From positions 1 through 6,755 of the forward strand of contig QMSU01000057.1 of the NCBI GenBank assembly GCA_003650975.1: DNA of 6,755 nucleotides. The letters are read 5' to 3'. How positions within the stretch are numbered: the stretch's first letter is position 1; each line of letters opens with the position of its first letter. The notes below the pieces were generated by a model that saw only the letters and a program-made list of their open reading frames with translations, was not told the DNA's origin and searched no databases. Below, piece after piece: positions 1 through 6,489 of this stretch. The DNA comes from Thermoplasmata archaeon (GTDB taxonomy: Archaea; Thermoplasmatota; E2; UBA202; JdFR-43). The translations under genes were made by a program, and so were the position numbers.

Positions 1-528
1 GTGGGGGTTATTTCGCCGATAGACATCCTCAAGGTCATTGCAGAAATGGGCAATCATATGGTGGAGGAGTACCTTTCTCCCGTATTCATACCCATCTATC
101 AGGAAACACCTCTTCCCGTGGTGATGAAACTGTTCCGCCTCACCCATGCCTCCGCCCTGCCGGTGCTGGATGATGAGGGTGCCCTTGCAGGGATGGTCGC
201 CGATGGTGACCTGTTCAATTTTTCCCATCTCAACGAGACGGTGGTAAAGGCAGATCTTGGGATAGGGGAAGATGAGGATATGTGGACGTGGGAAGGCATA
301 CGGGACGTGATGCGTCTGTATTACGAAACCTCCAAAATAGAACTGCCGCCTGTCCCGGTAAAGGAGGTCATGGTAACGGAGGTAATCACCACCTATCTGA
401 AAACAAAGATTGCTGCAGTGGCACAAAAAATGATTGAGCATGATGTGGATCAGCTCCCCGTCCTCGATGAACATGACGAGCTGGTGGGCATGATTTATGA
501 TATCGATCTGATGAGGGCAATTCTGTGA
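1..528 (+). CDS. Multi-CBS-domain protein, 5'-truncated by the window edge
   Basis: This is the C-terminal 175 residues of a protein built from CBS domains, which typically bind adenine nucleotides (AMP, ATP, SAM) and act as energy or ligand sensors. The first residues (GVISPIDILK) match the last strand and helix of a CBS domain, so the GTG at position 1 is probably an internal valine codon and the true start lies upstream. Two further CBS domains follow, at about residues 20-78 (SALPVLDDEGALAGMVADGDL) and 118-175 (VDQLPVLDEHDELVGMIYDIDL). Both have the typical LPVLD...G(M)xxxxDL ending. Between them, residues 84-117 form an unusual acidic and aromatic linker with a WTWEGIRDVM block. I recall similar blocks in other archaeal CBS proteins, but this is unchecked. 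No catalytic or DNA-binding domain is visible in the part present. The gene ends with TGA 4 bp before glyS, so the two are probably co-transcribed. The molecular target is unknown. Confidence 0.88.
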   Translation: MGVISPIDILKVIAEMGNHMVEEYLSPVFIPIYQETPLPVVMKLFRLTHASALPVLDDEGALAGMVADGDLFNFSHLNETVVKADLGIGEDEDMWTWEGIRDVMRLYYETSKIELPPVPVKEVMVTEVITTYLKTKIAAVAQKMIEHDVDQLPVLDEHDELVGMIYDIDLMRAIL

Positions 529-532
529 TTGT

Positions 533-2140
533 ATGGATGTGTATGAAAAAATAACATCACTTGCAAAACGCCGCGGATTCCTGTATCCGTCCTATGAGAT
601 TTACGGGGGTGAAGCAGGTTTTTATGATTACGGCCCGCTGGGCATCTTATTGAAAAACCGCATGGAGGAGGTGTGGCGGGAATACTATATTCTGAAGGAA
701 AAATGTTATGAAATCGCAACGCCGGTCATAACGCCGTATGCCCTGCTGAAGGCATCTGGGCATGTGGATGAATTCATCGATGAGATAGGCACCTGCACCA
801 AGTGCGGCCTCAGTGTTAAGGTGGAGGAATTGAAGGATGACAGATGCCCCGTATGCGGTGGTGCGGTGGAAAAGGGGAGTCTGAATCTCATGTTTGAAAC
901 GTATATCGGGGCAAAAAAGAAAGAAAAGGCGTTTCTCCGACCGGAAACAGCTCAGGGTATTTTTGTTAATTTCCCGGTCCTCTATGAGTTTTTCAGGAAA
1001 AAAATGCCCTTCGGTGTCGTCCAGGTTGGCAAGGGCTTCAGAAACGAAGTCTCCCCGAGGCAGGGAATCATACGACTGCGGGAGTTCTCCATGGCAGAGG
1101 CAGAACTGTTTTTTGAGCCGGACAACAAGACCCATCCCCGTTTTCATGAGGTGAAGGATGAAACCATGCACCTCGTCTCTGATGAACTCGACAGCGAGAT
1201 GGCCGCCGGGGAAGCGCTGCAGAAGGGAATCATTGGTAATGAGGCACTGGCATACTACATGGTTATCACAAAAAAATTCCTTGAGCGTGTGGGGATTGAT
1301 ACCGCAAAGCTCCGGTTCAGACAGCACAAAAGGGATGAGATGGCTCACTATGCCAACGATTGCTGGGATGCCGAACTCTATTCAGACCGGTTTGGCTGGG
1401 TGGAATGCGTGGGCATTGCCGACCGCTCCGCCTACGACCTCACCGCGCATATGACGGCGACAGGCACCGACATGAGGGCCTTCAGAAAATATGACGAGCC
1501 CAGAAAAATCAAAAGAACGGCGATTCTCCCAAAGATGGATGCCCTCGGAAAAACATTCAGGGGAAAGGCAAAGAAAATAGCGGATGAACTCAGGAAGTGC
1601 AAGATATCTGGAGATACCGACACCGTCACACTGAACATGGACGGCGAGACCATTGAACTCGATGCAACATTCTTCAATGTGGAGGAGGTGGAGGAAACCC
1701 TTGCAGGTGAAAAATTTGTCCCCCATGTGATTGAACCCTCATATGGGATTGACAGAATTTTTTACTTTGTTCTTGAACACAACTATAAAGAGGTGGAGAA
1801 GGAAAATGAAACGTATGTGCTGATAACACTCCCTCCTTCTCTTGCACCGATAAAGGCAGGGGTGTTCCCCCTGGTAAATAAAGACGGACTGCCTGACATT
1901 GCAAGGGAAATCGAAAGAGAATTGAGAGACGGCGGCATCATGGCGATATATGATGAAAGCGGGAGTATCGGGAGACGATATGCCAGGATGGATGAAATCG
2001 GCACACCGTTCTGCATCACCGTGGATTACCAGACAAAGGATGATGATACCGTTACCGTGCGATTCAGGGATACCACCGAGCAGGTACGGATTGAACGAGG
2101 AAAGATTACAGAATGGATAAAAAAAGAAATGGAGAAATGA
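533..2140 (+). CDS. glyS: Glycyl-tRNA synthetase, archaeal/eukaryal alpha2 type (class II)
   Basis: This cytoplasmic enzyme charges tRNA-Gly with glycine using ATP. The 535-residue product has a class II core. YDYGPLG at 31-37 and KASGHVDEF at 73-81 are typical of the family. A four-Cys zinc ribbon is formed by C88, C91, C105 and C108. LRPETAQGIFVNF (135-147) leads into motif 2, GKGFRNEVSPRQG...RLREFSMAEAE (167-191). Motif 3 is EPSYGIDRIFYF (401-412), with its conserved Arg at 408. An anticodon-binding domain occupies about 427-535 (LPPSLAPIKAGVFPLV ... YDESGSIGRRYARMDEIGTPF). The length is slightly below the roughly 570 residues I recall for archaeal homologues, mostly because the zinc-ribbon region is compact. 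ATG 533 is chosen because the protein begins normally there and it lies 4 bp after the CBS gene. No strong Shine-Dalgarno is seen (GAGGG lies 15 bp upstream), so translation may be coupled to the upstream gene. Confidence 0.97.
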   Translation: MDVYEKITSLAKRRGFLYPSYEIYGGEAGFYDYGPLGILLKNRMEEVWREYYILKEKCYEIATPVITPYALLKASGHVDEFIDEIGTCTKCGLSVKVEELKDDRCPVCGGAVEKGSLNLMFETYIGAKKKEKAFLRPETAQGIFVNFPVLYEFFRKKMPFGVVQVGKGFRNEVSPRQGIIRLREFSMAEAELFFEPDNKTHPRFHEVKDETMHLVSDELDSEMAAGEALQKGIIGNEALAYYMVITKKFLERVGIDTAKLRFRQHKRDEMAHYANDCWDAELYSDRFGWVECVGIADRSAYDLTAHMTATGTDMRAFRKYDEPRKIKRTAILPKMDALGKTFRGKAKKIADELRKCKISGDTDTVTLNMDGETIELDATFFNVEEVEETLAGEKFVPHVIEPSYGIDRIFYFVLEHNYKEVEKENETYVLITLPPSLAPIKAGVFPLVNKDGLPDIAREIERELRDGGIMAIYDESGSIGRRYARMDEIGTPFCITVDYQTKDDDTVTVRFRDTTEQVRIERGKITEWIKKEMEK

Positions 2141-4203
2141 AAAGAATTGCGAGTGTGTTTCTGCTTGTCTTACTTGTTGTTCCTCCTCTTTCCGCAGGGG
2201 AGCATGAAGAGCAAAGTGTGGTACTCGTTTCAGATTCTGATATATTCTACTCCCTGATTGCTGCCCCGTTGGCCTACATGAAGCAGAACCCGCTGCTTCT
2301 TTTTCACAGAGAGATGCGCGACGGTCATGCGCAGTTTTTGGACTCATATGGAGCTGATGAACTGGTGGTGGTAGGGGGAACCCTCTCTTCCAGCCATGCG
2401 AAAAAGGAATTTCCCGGAACTCCTGCGGAGGTGTCACTGGACATTGCCCGGCATTTTTATGACTCATGCGAAAGCGTTCTTTTGATCCCGTACAACATGA
2501 GTTATTACTCTCTTTCATTGATAGCCACTCCCATTGCATGTTACCGCCATGCGCCATTAATCGTGTATGACCACAACGATGCAGACATACGGGAATTACT
2601 GGACAGATTGGAGGTACGGCAGATCATCTGCGTGGGGAATGTTTCCATTGAAGGCTTTGATATCGTTCATTTCAGCACTGATGAGGAAATATACGATTAT
2701 CTACTTACGATTCATCCGGAAAATCCCTATATGGTGCTCGCCAACCCAAAGGATGCACATCCTCCTTCAATTGTTGATACCCGTGTGGAGCACTACCACG
2801 GGCACATGAAACAGATAAAAATAACCGTGCTTTCCCATGAAATAACTCTCTTCGGCAATGATACGGAGACATTTTTCTTTGATGCCCCGGAGGGCATATA
2901 CACACTGCGGGTGTATGTGAATGTCACAGGAGCAGAGAATCCCTTTCCATATATGATATCGGCGTATCTCTATCACAATGACAGTCTCGTCACCTATTCC
3001 TTCAGCAATGCATATGAGAGGCAGAGGTGTTACATGGAAGTGCCGTCCATATATGTAGAGGGGCAATACCGGCTTGTGGTGAAGCTCTACCATGGAATCA
3101 AGGGCGGCTTTTTTATCCAGAGAGGACTTTCCATTGTTGATACAGATTTTGATGTCGATATCAGCATGCAAAAAATGAGCGATGTCCATCATCCCCGTGC
3201 TATCCTTTCACCCCTCGCTCCCTATCTCGCATGCTTCAGGGAGGGAATTGTTGTTTCTGCAGAAAATGAGGTGACCACAAAGGAGTATGAAAACATATCA
3301 TCCGGTATGGCGGGAGGCCCATGGAACAATCCATCCCTTCATCCTTTCATAAACACACAGGTGAACAAAACCGTCGATATGGTGCGCGGGATGGCAGCCA
3401 GAACAGATTCCACACTGGTTGCCATACTGGGAGATACCGTTATGATTCCACAGTACTATTATGCTTCAACTACCGGTGATGCATATGTGGGCTTTGGCAT
3501 TCCCTCCGACATGCCATACTCCCTCAATGCCTCTCTCGGGGTGGGGAGAATAGTGGCATGGGATGGCGTGGATGCCTCTCTGCTCATCTCAAGAAGCATT
3601 TTTTATGATTCCATTGCCCAGGGAGAATGGCTGAAAAACTTCACCTTTATCACGGGAGAGGGTTTCGGAGAAACTGCGGGCATATTTCACCAGATACCCT
3701 ACTCGCGGGAGATGAAAAACCGCGGCTTTGACACCGCCCTGTACGGGATATTCAGAAATGGACGTGGATATCTGGAGAATCAGGGCGCATTCCAGGCAAA
3801 TTTTGTGGAATATGAAGGTCACGGGGACTGGTACTGGATGCTCCCCTCCGTGTACGGTCTTGACTACTACAGCAGAGTGGTGGATGTCGCCCACGTGAGA
3901 GAATATCGCCTCAACCCGAATGTGATCCTCACCGCTGCATGTCTCATGGGAAGACTCGATGGTATTCCCCTCGAAAGCAGCATTGCCATGGCCTTCATCC
4001 ATGCGGGGGCAAATGCTTTCATAGGGGCCACACGGGAAACAGGCGCAGAGGCCACACTTGAACTCATTGAAAATGCGGTGATATACAACCGCATCTCACT
4101 CGGACGGGCGGTGGTTTTCTCAAATCAGCACACGGAACCGCCGACCAGATATGCCCGTGTACTATATGGAGATCCCGCTTTCGTACCGTACGTACCCGAA
4201 TGA
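2137..4203 (+). CDS. Secreted CWB2-repeat / peptidase C25 (gingipain-like) fusion protein
   Basis: This is a predicted exported cysteine protease. Residue numbers count from the alternative ATG at 2113; subtract 8 for ATG 2137. From ATG 2137 the protein opens with a classic signal peptide (MKRIASVFLLVLLVVPPLSA, cleavage near residue 28), and this ATG overlaps the glyS stop as ATGA. ATG 2113 would add MDKKRNGE and lies 12 bp after a GAGG, so it remains possible. Residues 35-95 and 121-180 are two copies of a CWB2-like cell-wall-binding module (YSLIAAPLA...NPLLLF...ELVVVGGT; YSLSLIATPIA...APLIVY...QIICVGN). Residues about 232-350 look like a beta-sandwich. The C-terminal part, about 435-696, resembles peptidase C25. 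It has VAILGD at 436-441, LGVGRI at 475-480, a likely catalytic His570 in EYEGHGDWYW, a likely catalytic Cys610 in LTAACLMG, then HAGANAFIGATRE and a terminal YGDPAF. There is no C-terminal membrane anchor, so surface attachment may rely on the CWB2 modules. Nine N-X-S/T sequons fit an exported glycoprotein. The substrate is unknown. Confidence 0.85.
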   Translation: MKRIASVFLLVLLVVPPLSAGEHEEQSVVLVSDSDIFYSLIAAPLAYMKQNPLLLFHREMRDGHAQFLDSYGADELVVVGGTLSSSHAKKEFPGTPAEVSLDIARHFYDSCESVLLIPYNMSYYSLSLIATPIACYRHAPLIVYDHNDADIRELLDRLEVRQIICVGNVSIEGFDIVHFSTDEEIYDYLLTIHPENPYMVLANPKDAHPPSIVDTRVEHYHGHMKQIKITVLSHEITLFGNDTETFFFDAPEGIYTLRVYVNVTGAENPFPYMISAYLYHNDSLVTYSFSNAYERQRCYMEVPSIYVEGQYRLVVKLYHGIKGGFFIQRGLSIVDTDFDVDISMQKMSDVHHPRAILSPLAPYLACFREGIVVSAENEVTTKEYENISSGMAGGPWNNPSLHPFINTQVNKTVDMVRGMAARTDSTLVAILGDTVMIPQYYYASTTGDAYVGFGIPSDMPYSLNASLGVGRIVAWDGVDASLLISRSIFYDSIAQGEWLKNFTFITGEGFGETAGIFHQIPYSREMKNRGFDTALYGIFRNGRGYLENQGAFQANFVEYEGHGDWYWMLPSVYGLDYYSRVVDVAHVREYRLNPNVILTAACLMGRLDGIPLESSIAMAFIHAGANAFIGATRETGAEATLELIENAVIYNRISLGRAVVFSNQHTEPPTRYARVLYGDPAFVPYVPE

Positions 4204-4207
4204 TGAC

Positions 4208-5830
4208 TCAGTTTCCCTCCTGCGCCCACAGCTCCATTTTCCTCTGTCTCTCCCGGGCTCTCAGTTCCACTCTCCTGATTTTCCCGCTTATGGTTTTTGG
4301 AAGTTCGTCAATAAATTCAATCTCTCTGGGATATTTGTAGGGGGCTGTTTCCTCCTTCACAAAATTCTGGAGTTCCTTCACCAGTTGTTCACTCGGTTCA
4401 TATTCCCTGGCAAGCACCACAAAGGCCTTGACGATATTCCCCCTGATTTTGTCAGGAGAGGACACCACCGCCGCTTCCATCACCGCAGGGTGTTTTACCA
4501 GTGCATCTTCCACCTCGAAGGGCCCTATGCGATATCCCGATGCCTTGATGACATCATCGGCCCTTCCCTCAAACCATATGTATCCGTCTTCATCCATCCG
4601 TGCCAGGTCGCCGGTGAGATACCATCCGTTCACCAGTATCTCCTCCAGTGTTTTGCCGTTCCAGTATCCCGCCATCAAACCTGGATGGTCACCGGGAACT
4701 GCAATCTGTCCCACCTCGCCCTGCTCCACCGGATTGCCATCTTCATCAAGCAGCTGGATATTTGCTCCCGGCATGGGTTTTCCCATGGAGCCCGGCCTGA
4801 TTTCTATGCCGTCATAATTGCAGACAAGACCGCTCGTTTCGGTTTGCCCGTAGCCATCGTATATTTTCAGTCCGTATGCACGGTAGAACCGGTCGATGAC
4901 CTCCCTGTTCAGTGCCTCTCCCGCACTCAAAAACTTTTTCATGTCTCTGAGGTCGTAGCTCTCAAGATCCTCCTGTGCCCACAATCGGTACTCCGTCGGT
5001 GTGGCGCAGAGTCTGTTCACTCTGTATCGCTCCATCAATTCCAGAAATTTGGTGGGATTGAATCTGCCGTTATACATCAGCTGTGATGCCCCTGCGGCCA
5101 GTTCCACGCCTATGGGACTCCAGAACCACTTGGCCCATCCGGGAGATGTGGTGGCCCAGAGAAGTTCGTCAGGCTGCGCATTCCACCAGTACACCGCATT
5201 GGTTCTCGAAAGTGCATAAATCCACCGGTGATTGCGCATCACTCCCTTGGGGTCACCGGTGGTGCCGGAAGTATAGTTGATGGTCATTATATCTGCTGAT
5301 TTTATCTTTTCTTTTTCCAGGTAGCGCGAGTGCTGGGTTATTTCCTTTTCGTAGCTTATCCATCCATCCTTTTCCCCGCCAATGACAATGAAATGCTCAA
5401 CGGGGATGCGGTCCCTCACCTTATCAACATCCTCGGTTGAGGCAATGGAAGCAATAATCGCCTTTGCCTGGCAGTCATTTGCCCTGTATTCAATATCTTT
5501 TGCCCTCAGCATGTCGGGGCATGGCACCACAATGCCACCGATTTTAAAACTCCCTATCTGGCATACGAATACCTCAAGGAGTCTGGGCAGTATCACCATT
5601 ATCCGGTCACCCTTTGCCATTCCCAGGCTGCGGAGCATGTTCCCGAATCGGTTGGATTCGTCCCTCAGTTCCCAGTATGCCATTTTTTCCTTTTTCCCCT
5701 CGGCATCTTCCCAGTACACGGCAATTTTTGTTCTGTCCTCGGCGTGGGTATCCACCACATCAGCAATTGAGTAGTATTCCGGCACATCCCACTTAAAATT
5801 TTTTATCATATCTTCATATTCATCTGTCAT
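4208..5830 (-). CDS. AMP-forming acyl-CoA synthetase, medium-chain (MACS/ACSM) type
   Basis: This cytoplasmic enzyme activates a carboxylic acid with ATP to an acyl-adenylate and then to the acyl-CoA. The 540-residue product has every ANL-superfamily signature. These are the phosphate-binding loop YTSGTTGDPKG (186-196), YGQTETSG (327-334), the ribose-binding Asp408 in YLTGDLA, the hinge region FEGRADD (420-426), and the catalytic Lys517 in PKTISGKIRR. The stretches SGYRIGPFEVEDAL and HPAVMEAAVVSSPD...RGNIVKAFVVLA closely follow the medium-chain group, so a medium, branched or aromatic acyl substrate is more likely than acetate. The exact substrate cannot be read from the sequence. ATG 5830 is used because the N-terminus begins there as in the family and a TATA-like box lies about 25 bp upstream, which suggests a leaderless mRNA. 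The gene is divergent from the receiver gene and converges with the protease gene, 4 bp apart. In an amino-acid fermenter it could handle acids derived from amino acids (inference). Confidence 0.95.
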   Translation of the reverse strand: MTDEYEDMIKNFKWDVPEYYSIADVVDTHAEDRTKIAVYWEDAEGKKEKMAYWELRDESNRFGNMLRSLGMAKGDRIMVILPRLLEVFVCQIGSFKIGGIVVPCPDMLRAKDIEYRANDCQAKAIIASIASTEDVDKVRDRIPVEHFIVIGGEKDGWISYEKEITQHSRYLEKEKIKSADIMTINYTSGTTGDPKGVMRNHRWIYALSRTNAVYWWNAQPDELLWATTSPGWAKWFWSPIGVELAAGASQLMYNGRFNPTKFLELMERYRVNRLCATPTEYRLWAQEDLESYDLRDMKKFLSAGEALNREVIDRFYRAYGLKIYDGYGQTETSGLVCNYDGIEIRPGSMGKPMPGANIQLLDEDGNPVEQGEVGQIAVPGDHPGLMAGYWNGKTLEEILVNGWYLTGDLARMDEDGYIWFEGRADDVIKASGYRIGPFEVEDALVKHPAVMEAAVVSSPDKIRGNIVKAFVVLAREYEPSEQLVKELQNFVKEETAPYKYPREIEFIDELPKTISGKIRRVELRARERQRKMELWAQEGN

Positions 5831-5850
5831 GATGTTGGAATATTTTTTTG

Positions 5851-5859
5851 ATTATTAAC
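5851..5859 (-). promoter_or_regulatory. TATA-like box of the acyl-CoA synthetase gene
   Basis: The minus strand reads GTTAATAAT, preceded by the purine-rich CGAAACC, a possible BRE. The box centre is about 25 bp from the ATG at 5830. Archaeal transcription usually begins about 25 bp downstream of the TATA centre, so the transcript would begin at or next to the start codon. No Shine-Dalgarno is present in the 30 bp before the ATG, which agrees with a leaderless mRNA. A second A/T-rich stretch (minus-strand GCATAAAAAAAC, around 5909-5920) could be an alternative upstream promoter. Confidence 0.5.
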
Positions 5860-5940
5860 GGTTTCGATGGGTGGCATGGGAATATCAGGCTAATGAAAAG
5901 ATGAATATGTTTTTTTATGCAAAACAATCAATGAGCGTTT

Positions 5941-5962
5941 CCAAAAATTGCCACCCTTTTGG
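5941..5962. repeat. Short inverted repeat CCAAAA-N10-TTTTGG, possible operator
   Basis: Two perfect 6-bp arms (CCAAAA at 5941-5946 and TTTTGG at 5957-5962) are separated by 10 bp in the divergent intergenic region. The right arm ends 5 bp before the TATA-like box of the receiver gene, where archaeal regulators often bind. The arms are short and may have arisen by chance. No regulator is identified. Confidence 0.3.
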
Positions 5963-5967
5963 TAATG

Positions 5968-5976
5968 TTAATATAT
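5968..5976 (+). promoter_or_regulatory. TATA-like box of the receiver-protein gene
   Basis: TTAATATAT is close to the archaeal TATA consensus. Transcription would be expected to start near 5997-5999, giving a leader of about 20 nt that contains the GGAGG site. This argues against any translation start before about 5997, including the in-frame TTG at 5959 and ATG at 5965. Confidence 0.6.
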
Positions 5977-6004
5977 GGTGAATGGATACGGGAAATATGG
6001 TTGT

Positions 6005-6009
6005 GGAGG
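6005..6009 (+). promoter_or_regulatory. Shine-Dalgarno site that fixes the receiver-protein start
   Basis: GGAGG, continuing as GGAGGCGA, is nearly the full archaeal consensus GGAGGTGA. It ends 9 bp before the ATG at 6019. It is the strongest ribosome binding site in the window and selects ATG 6019 over upstream in-frame starts. Confidence 0.75.
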
Positions 6010-6018
6010 CGAGAGAGC

Positions 6019-6444
6019 ATGAGTACCAGGAAAGTGATGCTGGTGGTGGATGACGAGAAGGAAGTGCATGAACTGATAAAGGCATATCTGCCCTCTTCCG
6101 CATTTGAAATTTATTCTGCCACCAACGGGGAAGAGGGAATACGACTCTACAGGAAACTGATGGAAGAGAACAAAAGACCTGATCTGGTGGTGATGGATTT
6201 GAATCTTTCCGGAAGCACGGCATTTGAAGCTGCAAAAAGGCAGATGGAGGGAAAGGAACTGGACGGGGTAAAAACCACCAGGGAGATAATGGAACTGGAC
6301 CCTGAGGCGGATGTGGTGGGGTTCACCGCATATGCTCATCTGGACTGGGCAAGACGGCTGAAGGCACTGGGAGTAAAAGAGGTGTTCGGGAGGGAGATAG
6401 GATTTGATGGATTTGCAAAAAAGGTGGTGGAAACACTGGCATAA
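6019..6444 (+). CDS. Stand-alone response-regulator receiver domain protein (atypical)
   Basis: This is a 141-residue cytoplasmic CheY-like receiver with no output domain, expected to be phosphorylated on Asp by a histidine kinase and to act through protein contacts. Visible family features are the acidic pair D11-D12 in VVDDEKEVHE, the phospho-accepting Asp60 in DLVVMDLNLSG, and the switch Thr103 in GFTAYA. Two features are odd. About 15 extra residues (roughly 66-81) separate the Asp60 loop from the DG that normally follows after about eight residues. The near-invariant Lys-Pro after the fifth strand is replaced by Arg125-Glu126 (KEVFGREIGF). ATG 6019 is chosen because of the GGAGG 9 bp upstream and because the resulting protein starts directly at the first beta strand. 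No histidine kinase is visible in the window. The gene is divergent from the acyl-CoA synthetase, and gcvT follows with its own promoter. Confidence 0.87.
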   Translation: MSTRKVMLVVDDEKEVHELIKAYLPSSAFEIYSATNGEEGIRLYRKLMEENKRPDLVVMDLNLSGSTAFEAAKRQMEGKELDGVKTTREIMELDPEADVVGFTAYAHLDWARRLKALGVKEVFGREIGFDGFAKKVVETLA

Positions 6445-6459
6445 CTGCCCGTGGAAAAC

Positions 6460-6468
6460 ATTCTTAAG
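6460..6468 (+). promoter_or_regulatory. TATA-like box of gcvT
   Basis: The stretch ATTCTTAAG lies between the receiver stop and gcvT and is preceded by the purine-rich GGAAAA, a possible BRE. Its centre is about 25 bp before the ATG at 6490, and no Shine-Dalgarno precedes that ATG (it reads TTGTAACCTCC). This suggests a leaderless gcvT transcript. The box is a weaker match than the one ahead of the receiver gene. Confidence 0.42.
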
Positions 6469-6489
6469 TGGACATGTATTGTAACCTCC

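Noticed and set aside
1..3. GTG at position 1 as the true start of the CBS protein
   Set aside because: The protein would begin in the middle of the last strand of a CBS domain, so the GTG is most likely an internal valine codon and the gene is cut by the window edge.
647..1348. A 233-codon minus-strand open frame inside glyS
   Set aside because: It overlaps the most conserved part of glycyl-tRNA synthetase (zinc ribbon and motif 2), and its translation looks like no protein family I recognise.
1739..2557. A 272-codon minus-strand open frame across the glyS/protease junction
   Set aside because: It is antisense to two well-supported coding genes, shows no domain or ribosome binding site, and has a composition typical of a shadow frame.
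4151..5086. A 311-codon plus-strand open frame opposite the acyl-CoA synthetase
   Set aside because: It lies almost wholly antisense to a gene with all the signature motifs of its family, is rich in His, Phe and Cys in an unstructured way, and shows no recognisable domain.
5843..5916. T runs at 5843-5849 and 5910-5916 as plus-strand terminators
   Set aside because: No plus-strand gene ends nearby, and both runs lie in the A/T-rich divergent promoter region, where they are better explained as promoter-associated sequence.
5959..6018. N-terminal extension of the receiver protein from TTG 5959 or ATG 5965
   Set aside because: These starts lie before or within the predicted TATA box and upstream of the expected transcription start, while GGAGG at 6005-6009 is correctly spaced for ATG 6019.
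5831..6018. A small RNA, tRNA or riboswitch in the divergent intergenic region
   Set aside because: No cloverleaf, box C/D or long stem could be found by eye; apart from promoters, only the 6-bp-arm inverted repeat stands out.
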